A stretch of 64,000 nucleotides of DNA, from NCBI RefSeq assembly GCF_000802965.1, contig NZ_JSAK01000002.1:124001-188000 (forward strand). The letters are read 5' to 3'. Positions 1-7,790 of this stretch are shown piece by piece. Numbering within the stretch: position 1 is the stretch's first letter; each line of letters starts with the position of its first letter. A program made the translations under genes and the position numbers. The DNA comes from Pseudomonas fluorescens. Lineage in GTDB: Bacteria > Pseudomonadota > Gammaproteobacteria > Pseudomonadales > Pseudomonadaceae. The notes under the pieces were generated by a model. That model saw only the letters and a list, made by a program, of their open reading frames with translations. It searched no databases and was not told the DNA's origin.

Positions 1-360
1 GAGGAGCGAACAGTCTCGGGGGTGCGCAGTGCAAAAGAACAGTTTCAACAACCTGGTCAAATCGAGCGGTTGCAGAAGTACCACGGTGACAAGGCCCAAT
101 GGGTGTTGAACGCTTGGACCCAAACCTGGCTTTCGCCCTCTTACGCAGATTGGTCCATCGAGAAGGGGTTGCCGGCGATTCAGTGTCCGCTGTTGGTTAT
201 CCATGGCGCGCAAGACGAGTTCGGTTCAACGCTGCAAGCTCAGCGATTCGCCAACCTTGGCCACAAGGAAGTTGAGCTGCTCATACTTAGCGATTGCCAA
301 CACGTGCCCCACAGGGAAAAGCCGCAAAGTGTCATTGACGCCGTTGGACGCCTGTTATGA
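1..360 (+). CDS. alpha/beta hydrolase, C-terminal part (5' end outside window)
   Basis: The frame is open from the first base, so the start codon lies left of the window and only about the last 119 residues are visible. The segment has the late features of an alpha/beta-hydrolase fold: a hydrophobic strand followed by an acid residue (LLVIHGAQDEF) that fits the catalytic Asp/Glu position, and near the end the sequence DCQHVPHREKP, whose first His fits the catalytic histidine. The nucleophile elbow is not in view. It converges on the Lrp-type regulator downstream, leaving about 50 bases between them. The substrate cannot be told from this fragment. Confidence 0.75.
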   Translation, partial: EERTVSGVRSAKEQFQQPGQIERLQKYHGDKAQWVLNAWTQTWLSPSYADWSIEKGLPAIQCPLLVIHGAQDEFGSTLQAQRFANLGHKEVELLILSDCQHVPHREKPQSVIDAVGRLL

Positions 361-412
361 AGGCATGAGAGCAAGATTGGCGTTTGGCAGACGCCCATTA
401 GCCGCAACTGGT

Positions 413-865
413 TCACAAGGGCAGCGAACGATCTTGAATGACACGCTTCATCACCAGGGTTGTAGTCAGCCGCTGAACATTGGGTAGCGTCGACAGGCAA
501 TCATCATACAGCTGATGGAACGACGGTAGATCACGTGTAATAACGTGAAGTAGGTAATCAGGTTCGCCAAACAGCCGTTGAGCCTCGACGATCTCTGGTA
601 CCGCCAAGAGCGCGGCTTCGAACGCTTCAACCGCTAGATGATCTCCCTCGCGTAGAGTCGCAAAAACCATCGCTGAAAAATTCAAACCTAACGCGCTGGG
701 CGAAAGCTGAGCGCGATAGCCCTCGATCACTCCGGATTCCTCAAGCGCACGCACCCTGCGATGGCAAGGGGACAGGCTCAGACCGACCCGCTCAGCCAAC
801 TCTGTGACCGACAAACGTCCGTCAGACTGGAGCTCCGCAAGTATTTTTCGATCGGTGCTATCCAT
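413..865 (-). CDS. Lrp/AsnC family transcriptional regulator
   Basis: This 150-residue protein has the normal Lrp/AsnC length and layout. It begins with an N-terminal winged HTH (MDSTDRKILAELQSDGRLSV, then recognition-helix region AERVGLSLSPCHRRVRALEE), followed by a linker and a C-terminal RAM effector/oligomerisation domain containing the GEPDYLLHV strand. It is divergent from a LysE-type exporter gene 257 bases away. That arrangement is typical of an amino-acid-responsive regulator controlling an exporter gene. The ligand is unknown. Control of the neighbour is inferred from gene order only. Confidence 0.92.
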   Translation of the reverse strand: MDSTDRKILAELQSDGRLSVTELAERVGLSLSPCHRRVRALEESGVIEGYRAQLSPSALGLNFSAMVFATLREGDHLAVEAFEAALLAVPEIVEAQRLFGEPDYLLHVITRDLPSFHQLYDDCLSTLPNVQRLTTTLVMKRVIQDRSLPL

Positions 866-1021
866 ATAGAAGAATCTACCTTAATTCAGTGATTAAGCCG
901 CAATAATAGGGAAAACATTTTAACCGTTTTCAATTATTCTTTTTCAAACTTTATTACCACTGGTCATCCGTATTTGTCCGAGCCAGGACTGATATCGGTT
1001 GTATGTCTGTGAGAGAGAAAA

Positions 1022-1126
1022 ATGCACCCCGTCATCAGTAGCGATCAATCCAACAAGGTGGAAGCCGTCATACATGGCTTTCGCCACCCAACCACAACAT
1101 CATCCATCAATGCGAGGTTGGTATGA
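1022..1126 (+). CDS. possible 34-residue ORF coupled to the exporter gene
   Basis: An ATG preceded by the purine run GAGAGAGAAAA opens a 34-residue frame. Its TGA overlaps the ATG of the LysE-type gene in an ATGA arrangement, which usually signals translational coupling. The peptide begins MHPVISSDQSNKVEAV and has no recognised domain. It could be a leader peptide, a remnant, or chance. No codon-usage test was possible. Confidence 0.3.
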   Translation: MHPVISSDQSNKVEAVIHGFRHPTTTSSINARLV

Positions 1127-1740
1127 GTCTTAGTATTTTCGCCGCGTTCTGGGCTGTGTCTTTTTTATTCGTGATTACCCCTGGAGCAGATTGGGCGTAC
1201 GCGATTTCGGCGGGATTGTTTGGTCGCGTCGTGATGCCCGCGGTGGCTGGTTTATTGATTGGCCATGTGTTGGCGACGCTGATTGTGGCTGCAGGAGTTG
1301 GTGGCCTGGTAGCTAGTAACCCCGTCGCACTTTCGGTGCTCACTGTTGGAGGCGCGGCTTACCTGATCTGGCTCGGAATCAACATGCTTTTACGCCCTTC
1401 GGTACCACAAGCCGGCGAGACGCAAACCACAGGCTCCTGGGCACGCTGGACTCTCAAGGGGGCCTGCGTGAGCGGCCTCAATCCCAAAGTTTTTTTGCTT
1501 TTTCTCGCTTTGCTGCCGCAGTTCACTGATCCAACGGCAGCATGGCCGGTGCCAATGCAGATCGTTGCACTGGGCCTGCTGCACGCCTTCAGTTGCGGCG
1601 TGATTTACCTGGCTGTGGGTTTTGGTTCTCGAGCGGTGCTGCAGGCTCGTCCGGTGGCAGCCAAAGCGGTGAGCCGGCTCTCGGGGGCTATCATGATTAT
1701 TATCGCCGTGCTTTTGTTGATTGATCAGATCCTGCACTAA
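1123..1740 (+). CDS. LysE/RhtB family amino-acid exporter
   Basis: The 205-residue protein is strongly hydrophobic with about six predicted membrane segments. It has the family's N-terminal signature around residues 15-30 (FVITPGADWAYAISAG) and the conserved central GxxGLNPKVFLLF-like segment. LysE/RhtB proteins export amino acids or their derivatives across the inner membrane, driven by the proton gradient. The start has a GAGGT ribosome binding site six bases upstream. It lies opposite an Lrp-type regulator that probably controls it. Which amino acid is exported cannot be read from the sequence. Confidence 0.92.
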   Translation: MSLSIFAAFWAVSFLFVITPGADWAYAISAGLFGRVVMPAVAGLLIGHVLATLIVAAGVGGLVASNPVALSVLTVGGAAYLIWLGINMLLRPSVPQAGETQTTGSWARWTLKGACVSGLNPKVFLLFLALLPQFTDPTAAWPVPMQIVALGLLHAFSCGVIYLAVGFGSRAVLQARPVAAKAVSRLSGAIMIIIAVLLLIDQILH

Positions 1741-1921
1741 CTACCATCTGCTTCAGAAATAGGCAAAAGTAAACCTATGTTGAGAAGCTCTGCAGGGATG
1801 TTCCGTTAGCTTCGTAAAGCTTTCGAGTGACTGCTTCGACCGCTTATTGCCCGTCACTGATACCAGCTTTCGCGGGCAGGCAAGCTGACGAAGCTTTTAA
1901 CGGCCACTCTTGAATGAGATG

Positions 1922-1950
1922 AAAAAAAGGGGCCTCGAAGGTCCCTTTTG
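1922..1950 (-). terminator. intrinsic terminator of the MvaU-like gene
   Basis: A GC stem with a TCGA loop is flanked by A and T runs on its two sides. It lies 15 bases past the stop of the MvaU-like gene and can work in both directions, so it may also end the exporter transcript. Confidence 0.7.
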
Positions 1951-1964
1951 TACTCAAACCAAAA

Positions 1965-2330
1965 TCACTTGGTCAGCCAAGATTCCACGGTCGTGGAGCC
2001 GTGTTCTGCTTTCCATTCTTTCAGTGTTTTGTGATTGCCGCCTTTGGTTTCGACGACTTCGCCCGTGTGAGGATTCTTGTAAACCTTCATTTGGCGTGGC
2101 TTACGGATGCCAGCTTTAGAATCGACGGCAGGAGCGCGACGGCTCGCTTGCGGATCTAACAGGTTGACTACGTTCGGTAGGCTGTAGCCGTACTCAGCCA
2201 GCAGTGCACGCAGTTTGGTCTCGAACTCGATTTCTTTCTTGAGGCCAACGTCCCCTTTCAAGGCTTCGAGAGCTTGGAGCTGTTCAGCCAAGTGCTTTTC
2301 AAGCTGACGAAATTCTGCGAGTTTTGACAT
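1965..2330 (-). CDS. MvaU-like H-NS family xenogeneic silencer
   Basis: The 121-residue protein has the MvaT/MvaU layout. An N-terminal coiled-coil dimerisation region (starting MSKLAEFRQLEKHLAEQLQA) leads into GLKKEIEFETKL, followed by a basic linker. The C-terminal DNA-binding domain contains YKNPHTGEVVETKGGNHKTL and LKEWK. These are the functional H-NS analogues of pseudomonads and bind AT-rich foreign DNA. The N-terminus matches MvaU more than MvaT. It sits in accessory DNA next to a decayed reverse transcriptase gene, so it may be an extra, island-borne copy rather than the core one. A terminator follows it. Confidence 0.9.
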   Translation of the reverse strand: MSKLAEFRQLEKHLAEQLQALEALKGDVGLKKEIEFETKLRALLAEYGYSLPNVVNLLDPQASRRAPAVDSKAGIRKPRQMKVYKNPHTGEVVETKGGNHKTLKEWKAEHGSTTVESWLTK

Positions 2331-2756
2331 TTTAATTCTCTACGTAGTTAGACGACTAACAGTACACCAAAAACCACAATTTTAATCTAGGCTCAGCGAG
2401 CACCGTGTCTGTGAGTCTAGGTTCGCGGCCTTGATTTATTCGTCCTCCGCCAAGAGCAGTGTGTTTTGAGGTCACATCAATCTGATCGACTAGCGTAATG
2501 AACCAAGCGACAAGACGCGTATCCGCAGGAAGCATTCTCCCCGGAGACCAGCGGCTAATAGTTCGAAAATTCTAAGCGCCCACCAAGCGTCTCTCCGAAA
2601 GCCGACATTAACCTTCTTTACAAAGCGGTAATCAAGGACGCCCAAGAAACTTTTAATGATATTAGCACTGAAGCAGAGTACAACGAAGAGGATAGCACTA
2701 CCAGTCACCTTAACGGGAATGCCAGTTCCCTGACTCAATGTACCAAGCATCATTTA
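2331..2756. other. intergenic stretch upstream of the MvaU-like gene
   Basis: This AT-rich stretch holds the presumed promoter of the MvaU-like gene, including a small inverted repeat (GTTAG-ACGA-CTAAC at 2347-2360) just upstream of its start. The rest, up to the break in the reverse transcriptase remnant, has only an 87-codon frame that I do not trust. No other gene or RNA was recognised. Confidence 0.5.
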
Positions 2757-3842
2757 ATCGAAATCGTGCATATAAGCGTTAGCAAAGAAGCCACTTGCGA
2801 CTTACCCCTGTGGCAACCCTAACGTCAGATCTTCGAGACCAGCAGAATCGGCCGGCTGCCACTGCCAGTGAAGAATCTTTTCCACAGACTGCCAAAACGG
2901 CTCTGCTTCTAATGCCACATATGGCACGGAGAATCTGGACGCGTAGGTCTGGTATAGGGTGCGTAAGCGCCCCACGACACCAGGCACGCTCACACGGTCG
3001 TAGAACTTGGCAAGATCGAGCTTAACCACGAAAAGCCGCTCGTCCTGCAGCGTAGAAAGCGCTTCACGGCAAACCTCGGCGGGTCGCTCAAGGAAACGCT
3101 CATAGTCAACAAAGAACTGAGTGTAGGTTGTGGCGTTACCCCAACGAAACCTCGCCTGCTGGCGGCCGTCCGGGTCATTGAGCCAGTCACAGAAAAGCAG
3201 GTTTCCATAACTGCATACTTCCTGCCTGGATCTCGCCTTGCTTACATAGGTCGTAGGATCTGTATTTCCCTGCAGGGTTTCCACAGCATCCGCGACGCAT
3301 AACATCACGGCAGATGCCATCACTTACTCACGAATGCTGACATGAGCGAGCGGACGTAGATCCGGCTGGGGCTGTAGCGATTTGTCGGTCTTAAGCGTGG
3401 GAGTGAATGTCCAGCCACCTCCGTCTTTTTTGGGAGGAAAATGCCACTTACCGTTTTTCGGGGCCGGAACTAATCGTAGGGGATTGGCAGCAGCATGCAC
3501 GCCGAGCTTAATCTGCTCCTGCCAAACCCGTAGAGTCTGCGGAAGCAGTAGCGAAACTTGCTCCAAGTCTAGAATATCAGCGTACCAGTTATGTCGCCGA
3601 ATATAGGCATCGGACTTTTTCCATGCTTGAGCGAAGACAGCCTCATCAGCGAGCAGGGAGAGCGATGGTCCCAGACGCTCGTAACGACGATCAACGATAC
3701 TCACGCAGCTATCTCCAAGGCAGGTTGGGTGTAGGTTTACGGTTGTCTGAATTACAAAAATGAATCGAGGCGGAGGTAGCGAGGTAAGCGAGAACTGTCC
3801 CTCATAAGACCTGACCAAAAGCGACCCACATTCTAAAACCAC
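2757..3842 (-). pseudogene. reverse transcriptase remnant of the UG/DRT defence type
   Basis: Read through its stops, one frame gives a coherent group II-like/UG reverse transcriptase. An N-terminal region contains KKSDAYIRRHNWYADILDLE, then RLVPAPKNGKWHFPP and RPLAHVSIRE. After these come an ochre codon (3324-3326), AVMLCVADAVETLQG, motif A (VVKLDLAKFYDRVS), motif B (LGLPQG), a second ochre codon (2802-2804), VASGFFANAYMHDFD, and a third ochre codon (2754-2756). Each side of the first two stops continues the same family pattern, so they look like point nonsense changes. The catalytic YxDD motif and everything after it are missing. The family supplies anti-phage defence in several DRT systems. 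The class cannot be assigned here, and the gene should be inactive. Confidence 0.75.
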
Positions 3843-4215
3843 GTATGTGAAATAGAAGCGCTACTTCGAACTTCCCACATGGTCATCACCGCAAAGCCGT
3901 GGTCGCATCGTAGGCGCCGCAGGCGTTGCGCGGGCACGCTGATTAATCAGTGTTTTCCTTCTCATCTCAACCTCCATTCGTACATCCCATGTTATGGCAT
4001 GCGTAGCTGGATTAATGCTTTCGTCTTGACAATGCGGTGGCAGGGAAAGCACCGACCTCGCTTCGCACTCAACTCTATGGCGAAGCAGCTATCCATAAAC
4101 AAAACCGATTCCGGTATCAACTTAACCGCCGCGACAGCATTGGGGCCAGGCGATAAGTTACTCCCGACAGTTAGGCCCCTCGAGGCCATATAAAAAAAAG
4201 CGGAGATTAGCCCCC
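3843..4215. other. intergenic stretch before the Rieske operon
   Basis: No credible gene was found here. The stretch ends in the promoter region of the Rieske oxygenase operon and contains the motif AAAACCGATTCCG at 4101-4113, which recurs in nearly the same form upstream of galA. A hexamer TTGACA occurs near 4025 but has no convincing -10 partner. Confidence 0.5.
4101..4113 (+). promoter_or_regulatory. candidate operator shared with galA
   Basis: AAAACCGATTCCG lies about 103 bases before the start of the Rieske gene. The same 13-mer with one difference (AAAACCGATACCG) occurs in coding orientation about 137 bases before galA. It may bind one of the two LysR-type regulators of the locus. This is inference from recurrence only. 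Confidence 0.35.
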
Positions 4216-5313
4216 ATGCTGCAATCCACTCCTCGGCCAGCGCGCGCCCGCGGCCAGGCGATGGCCGACCATCGCACCCCTCTGATCAAGAACTGCTGGT
4301 ATGTCGCCGGCCTCAGCCATGAGGTCGGTCGCCATCTATTAGAACGTCGGCTGTTGGATACCTCAGTGGTGATGTACCGCACTGAAGCAGGTGTTCCGGT
4401 TATCCTCAACAACCGCTGCGCACACCGCTCCTTCCCCCTGAGCAAGGGTCGTCTGGACGGTGACGACGTTATCTGTGGTTATCACGGCATGGTTTACGCT
4501 CCGTCCGGACAATGCGTCGGCATGCCCGCACTGCCAAACCCACCAAGTCATGCCTGCGTCGCCAGCTATCCGGTGATCGAGCGCGCTCCTTTCATCTGGG
4601 TGTGGATGGGTGACCGTGAAAAAGCGTCTCCAGATCTGGTGCCGGATACTCACTGGTTCGCCCATCCGGAATGGAAAACCCTCGGCGGCGATTTCCAGTT
4701 CCACACCAACTATGTGGCGATGCACGAGAACCTGCTGGACCAGACTCACTTCTCGATCCTGCATGCGAAAACCGGTATCGGCACCCCTGCCTATGTCCGT
4801 TCGGATCTCGACGTGCGTGCCGAAGGCGATAAGGTCATCATCCTACGAGCGCTAAAGAACTCTCCGCCGCCACCGGTTTACGCGGTTCCCATGAAGCTTG
4901 AAGGCCGTGCCGTTGACCGTTTCTCTGATGCCCGCTTCGAGTCACCGGCGATCCACATCGCACATGCCAAAATCGTGAATCTGGAACCACGCGAAGGTGA
5001 GGCCGAGGAGTACCTAGTCAACATCACGCACGCATTCACCCCAGAGACCCAGAACACCCTGCATTACTGGTGGTTCAACAGCCGTAACTTCCATCACGTT
5101 GATGACGATATCGACCAGTACGTCCTCGACAGCCATCGCGCGGCGTATCAGGAAGACGTGGAAGCTCTGACCTGGATTCAGGAGCTGCTCGACCGCGAGC
5201 CTGGCGCCGTAGAAGAGCTCAGCTTTGCACCCGACCGTCCGGGCATCATGTGCCGTCGGACCCTGCTGCGTCTTTCGCAGCTGGAAAACGGTATTCCGGT
5301 GAAAGAGCAGTGA
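4216..5313 (+). CDS. Rieske [2Fe-2S] aromatic oxygenase/O-demethylase, VanA-like
   Basis: The 365-residue protein has an N-terminal Rieske domain with the cluster ligands C-x-H (NRCAHRS, about residues 68-70) and C-x2-H (CGYH, about 87-90). The C-terminal catalytic domain has the mononuclear iron site D-x2-H-x4-H (DQTHFSILH, about 175-183). This is the layout of VanA-type enzymes that remove methyl groups from methoxylated aromatic acids, releasing formaldehyde. It is followed after 14 bases by its reductase, then a porin and an aromatic-acid transporter, and it shares a locus with gallate genes and fdhA. The inferred substrates are syringate and/or 3-O-methylgallate. The chosen start has GGAG ten bases upstream. 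ATG 4261 is an alternative. Confidence 0.85.
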   Translation: MLQSTPRPARARGQAMADHRTPLIKNCWYVAGLSHEVGRHLLERRLLDTSVVMYRTEAGVPVILNNRCAHRSFPLSKGRLDGDDVICGYHGMVYAPSGQCVGMPALPNPPSHACVASYPVIERAPFIWVWMGDREKASPDLVPDTHWFAHPEWKTLGGDFQFHTNYVAMHENLLDQTHFSILHAKTGIGTPAYVRSDLDVRAEGDKVIILRALKNSPPPPVYAVPMKLEGRAVDRFSDARFESPAIHIAHAKIVNLEPREGEAEEYLVNITHAFTPETQNTLHYWWFNSRNFHHVDDDIDQYVLDSHRAAYQEDVEALTWIQELLDREPGAVEELSFAPDRPGIMCRRTLLRLSQLENGIPVKEQ

Positions 5314-5327
5314 CGGGGAGTACAGCC

Positions 5328-6272
5328 ATGATTGAAGTTATTGTGGGCCGTAAGCAAACAGAAGCCGAAGGCATCTGCAGCTTCGAACTCAGCCGTGAAG
5401 ATGGCCAACCGCTGCCGGCATTCAGTGCCGGCTCGCATATCGATGTCTATCTGGGGGAGAAACTTATTCGACAGTACTCCCTCTGCAATAGCGTCAAAGA
5501 GACGCACCGTTATCAGATCGCAGTGCTGAAAGAGCCAGCATCTCGCGGCGGCTCCCTGCATATGCACGATGTCATCCAGGAGGGTCATCGCCTACAGATC
5601 AGCGAACCGCGCAATCTGTTCCCGCTGGAAGCCAGTGCACAGCACTCGTTACTGTTCGCTGGGGGTATCGGCATCACGCCAATCCTGTGCATGGCGGAGC
5701 GACTCAGCCTCGCAGGCGCACCTTTCGACTTGTTTTACTCGGTTAGAACCCGCAGCCGTGCTGCTTTTGTAGAGCGTTTGCATAGCAGCGAATTCTCAGA
5801 CCAAGTCACCCTTTGTTTCGATGATGAACAGCCACTGGATGCCAAGGCAGTGCTGGCAAATCCTCAACCAGGTACTCACCTGTACGTCTGCGGTCCAGGT
5901 GGTTACATGGACTTCATCCTCAATACCGCGCGCGAGGCTGGCTGGCCTGAAGAGCAACTGCACCGCGAGTATTTCAGCGCCTCGGCGGAAGCGCTTGCGC
6001 CCGGTGACGCCTTCGAAATCGAAATTGCCAGCTCTGGGGAAGTGCTACGGGTCGAAGCCGATCAAACGGTCATTGACGTGCTCTACGACGCTGGCATCGA
6101 AGTCCCCGTTTCGTGCGAGCAAGGTGTTTGCGGAACCTGCGTAACCCACGTGCTCGGCGGTATTCCGGAACACCGGGATAGTTTTTTCACTGCCGCGCAA
6201 CGTGCACTGAACGATCAATTCACGCCGTGTTGCTCCCGGGCGAAGACGCCCCGTCTCGTTCTAAATCTTTAA
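5328..6272 (+). CDS. Rieske oxygenase reductase component, VanB-like
   Basis: The 314-residue protein combines an N-terminal flavin-binding domain (RQYSLCN), an NAD-binding domain (FAGGIGITPIL and the late CGPGGYMD) and a C-terminal plant-type ferredoxin. The ferredoxin carries C-x4-C-x2-C (CEQGVCGTC) plus a final Cys in the CCSRA segment. This is the class IA oxygenase reductase that passes electrons from NADH to the Rieske oxygenase encoded 14 bases upstream. A strong GGGGAG site seven bases before ATG 5328 fixes the start. A longer frame beginning inside the oxygenase gene is not used. Confidence 0.93.
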   Translation: MIEVIVGRKQTEAEGICSFELSREDGQPLPAFSAGSHIDVYLGEKLIRQYSLCNSVKETHRYQIAVLKEPASRGGSLHMHDVIQEGHRLQISEPRNLFPLEASAQHSLLFAGGIGITPILCMAERLSLAGAPFDLFYSVRTRSRAAFVERLHSSEFSDQVTLCFDDEQPLDAKAVLANPQPGTHLYVCGPGGYMDFILNTAREAGWPEEQLHREYFSASAEALAPGDAFEIEIASSGEVLRVEADQTVIDVLYDAGIEVPVSCEQGVCGTCVTHVLGGIPEHRDSFFTAAQRALNDQFTPCCSRAKTPRLVLNL

Positions 6273-6276
6273 AGCC

Positions 6277-6292
6277 GGCCGGTTCGCCGGCC
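6277..6292 (+). other. stable intra-operon hairpin with TTCG loop
   Basis: GGCCGG-TTCG-CCGGCC lies between the reductase and porin genes. It forms a six-base GC stem closed by a UUCG tetraloop and has no T-run, so it is more likely to affect mRNA stability or stoichiometry than to terminate transcription. Confidence 0.5.
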
Positions 6293-6329
6293 ACTCACAT
6301 CAGCCTGACAAAAACAAAAAGACAGGACT

Positions 6330-7751
6330 ATGAACAAAAAAATAACTGCGCGTGCATTCGCAGCGGGCGTGTGCGCTTGGCTGTCCACTTACGGCTGCGC
6401 GTACGCGGACGATGTGTTGGCTCCCCCCGACGTTCAGAACGCAAGACCTCTACGTCCTGGCATAGGACGGCCAGCTGAAAATTACAGCTTTCTGCAAGAT
6501 CCGACCAAGCGAACCGATCCTTTTGACCCCATTCGGTATGTGCCCTTTGGTGACGGCAACTGGGCTCAATTTGGTGGAGAGGTACGCTATCGTGCCGACA
6601 GCATTCAGGAACCATTTTTTGGCCTGCGTGGTGTGGACTCCAACAGCTACCTCCAGCAGCGTCTGCAGTTGCATTCAGACGTACACCTGTTTAATGACCA
6701 GTTGAGAGTTTTCACCCAGTTACAGGACACCCGTTCGTGGCGAAAAGCCATTTTCTCCCCGAACGACCAGAGCGAGACTGAAATCAGCCAGTTGTTCGTT
6801 GACTGGAACGCTGCCCTGCCAGGCGGCTACAAGCTAACAACTCGTGTCGGTCGCCAAGAATTGATCTATGGCAACCAAGTGCTGATCAGCGACCGCGATG
6901 CGCCCAACCTCCGGCTCAACCTCGACGGTTTCAAGCTGATGTTGAAAACGCCCAGTGGCTATCGCATCGACGCCTTCGCGCTTCGCCCAGTAGCCTACGG
7001 CCTCAAGTCGTTCGATGATGAGTCCAGCGATGACATCGTTTTTGCAGGCGTCTACAGCACGTTCAACTTCACCAAAACCTGGAATTTCGATGCGTACGCG
7101 CTGGATTTGGAAACCAAGAACCGCAGCCTTGCAGGCGTTAGCGGCGACGAAGTGCGCTATACCGCTGGCACACGCATATTCGGCAAGGCCGGTTACTTCG
7201 ACTGGACGTGGGATGTAGCCGGTCAGTTCGGACACCTCGGGGACGCCGATATCCAAGCATGGGCCGTGGCCGGGAGTAGTGGATACACCTGGGACACTGC
7301 ATGGAAGCCTCGGCTTGGCCTGCGGACTGACGTTGCCAGCGGCGACAGCGGACGGGGTGATAACCGGGTGGGAACGTTCGACCCTCTGTATGGCAAAAAC
7401 GGCTACTACGGTGAAGCAGGTGTGACCACGCTTTCCAACCTGATCGTGGTTGGTCCTCAGTTCGCCTTTTCTCCCACACCGTCATTGCGTATTGAGCCCG
7501 CCGTGTACGGTGCATGGCGGCAGAGCACCAACGATGGCGTTTATTTCACCGGTATGGGACTGGCACCCGGCACCGCAGGCGCATCAGGGAGTCGCGTGGG
7601 CACAATTTACAAGACATACATTCGGTGGCTTCCCACTCGCAATCTGACCGTCGACTTGGACTGGGAATATTTCGACGTCAGCAGTGCCCTGACAGAGGTA
7701 GGTGGCAAGAGCATGCACTTCGTCAGCGTACGACCAACATTGCGCTTCTAA
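6330..7751 (+). CDS. outer-membrane porin, alginate-export (AlgE-like) family
   Basis: The 473-residue protein starts with a signal peptide (about residues 1-27, cleavage after GCAYA). It continues as an amphipathic beta-strand protein ending in an aromatic residue (RPTLRF), as in outer-membrane barrels. Segments such as QFGGEVRYRADS and RVGRQELIYGNQVLISDRD fit the alginate-export porin family, members of which accompany aromatic-acid catabolism genes in pseudomonads. Placed 57 bases after the reductase and 39 before the transporter, it probably admits the aromatic acid across the outer membrane. The P. putida gallate locus also has a porin (galP). Orthology was not tested. Confidence 0.8.
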   Translation: MNKKITARAFAAGVCAWLSTYGCAYADDVLAPPDVQNARPLRPGIGRPAENYSFLQDPTKRTDPFDPIRYVPFGDGNWAQFGGEVRYRADSIQEPFFGLRGVDSNSYLQQRLQLHSDVHLFNDQLRVFTQLQDTRSWRKAIFSPNDQSETEISQLFVDWNAALPGGYKLTTRVGRQELIYGNQVLISDRDAPNLRLNLDGFKLMLKTPSGYRIDAFALRPVAYGLKSFDDESSDDIVFAGVYSTFNFTKTWNFDAYALDLETKNRSLAGVSGDEVRYTAGTRIFGKAGYFDWTWDVAGQFGHLGDADIQAWAVAGSSGYTWDTAWKPRLGLRTDVASGDSGRGDNRVGTFDPLYGKNGYYGEAGVTTLSNLIVVGPQFAFSPTPSLRIEPAVYGAWRQSTNDGVYFTGMGLAPGTAGASGSRVGTIYKTYIRWLPTRNLTVDLDWEYFDVSSALTEVGGKSMHFVSVRPTLRF

Positions 7752-7790
7752 TCAGTTCGCCTTTGAATAACAACAATAGAGAGTACCGCC

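Noticed and set aside
2490..2753. 87-codon minus-strand frame with one hydrophobic stretch
   Set aside because: It continues the frame of the broken reverse transcriptase after its third stop, shows no RT motif or other domain, and has no ribosome binding site. It is probably a chance frame.
4020..4060. TTGACA-like -35 upstream of the Rieske gene
   Set aside because: No -10 at a suitable spacing, and the position is about 190 bases from the start codon.
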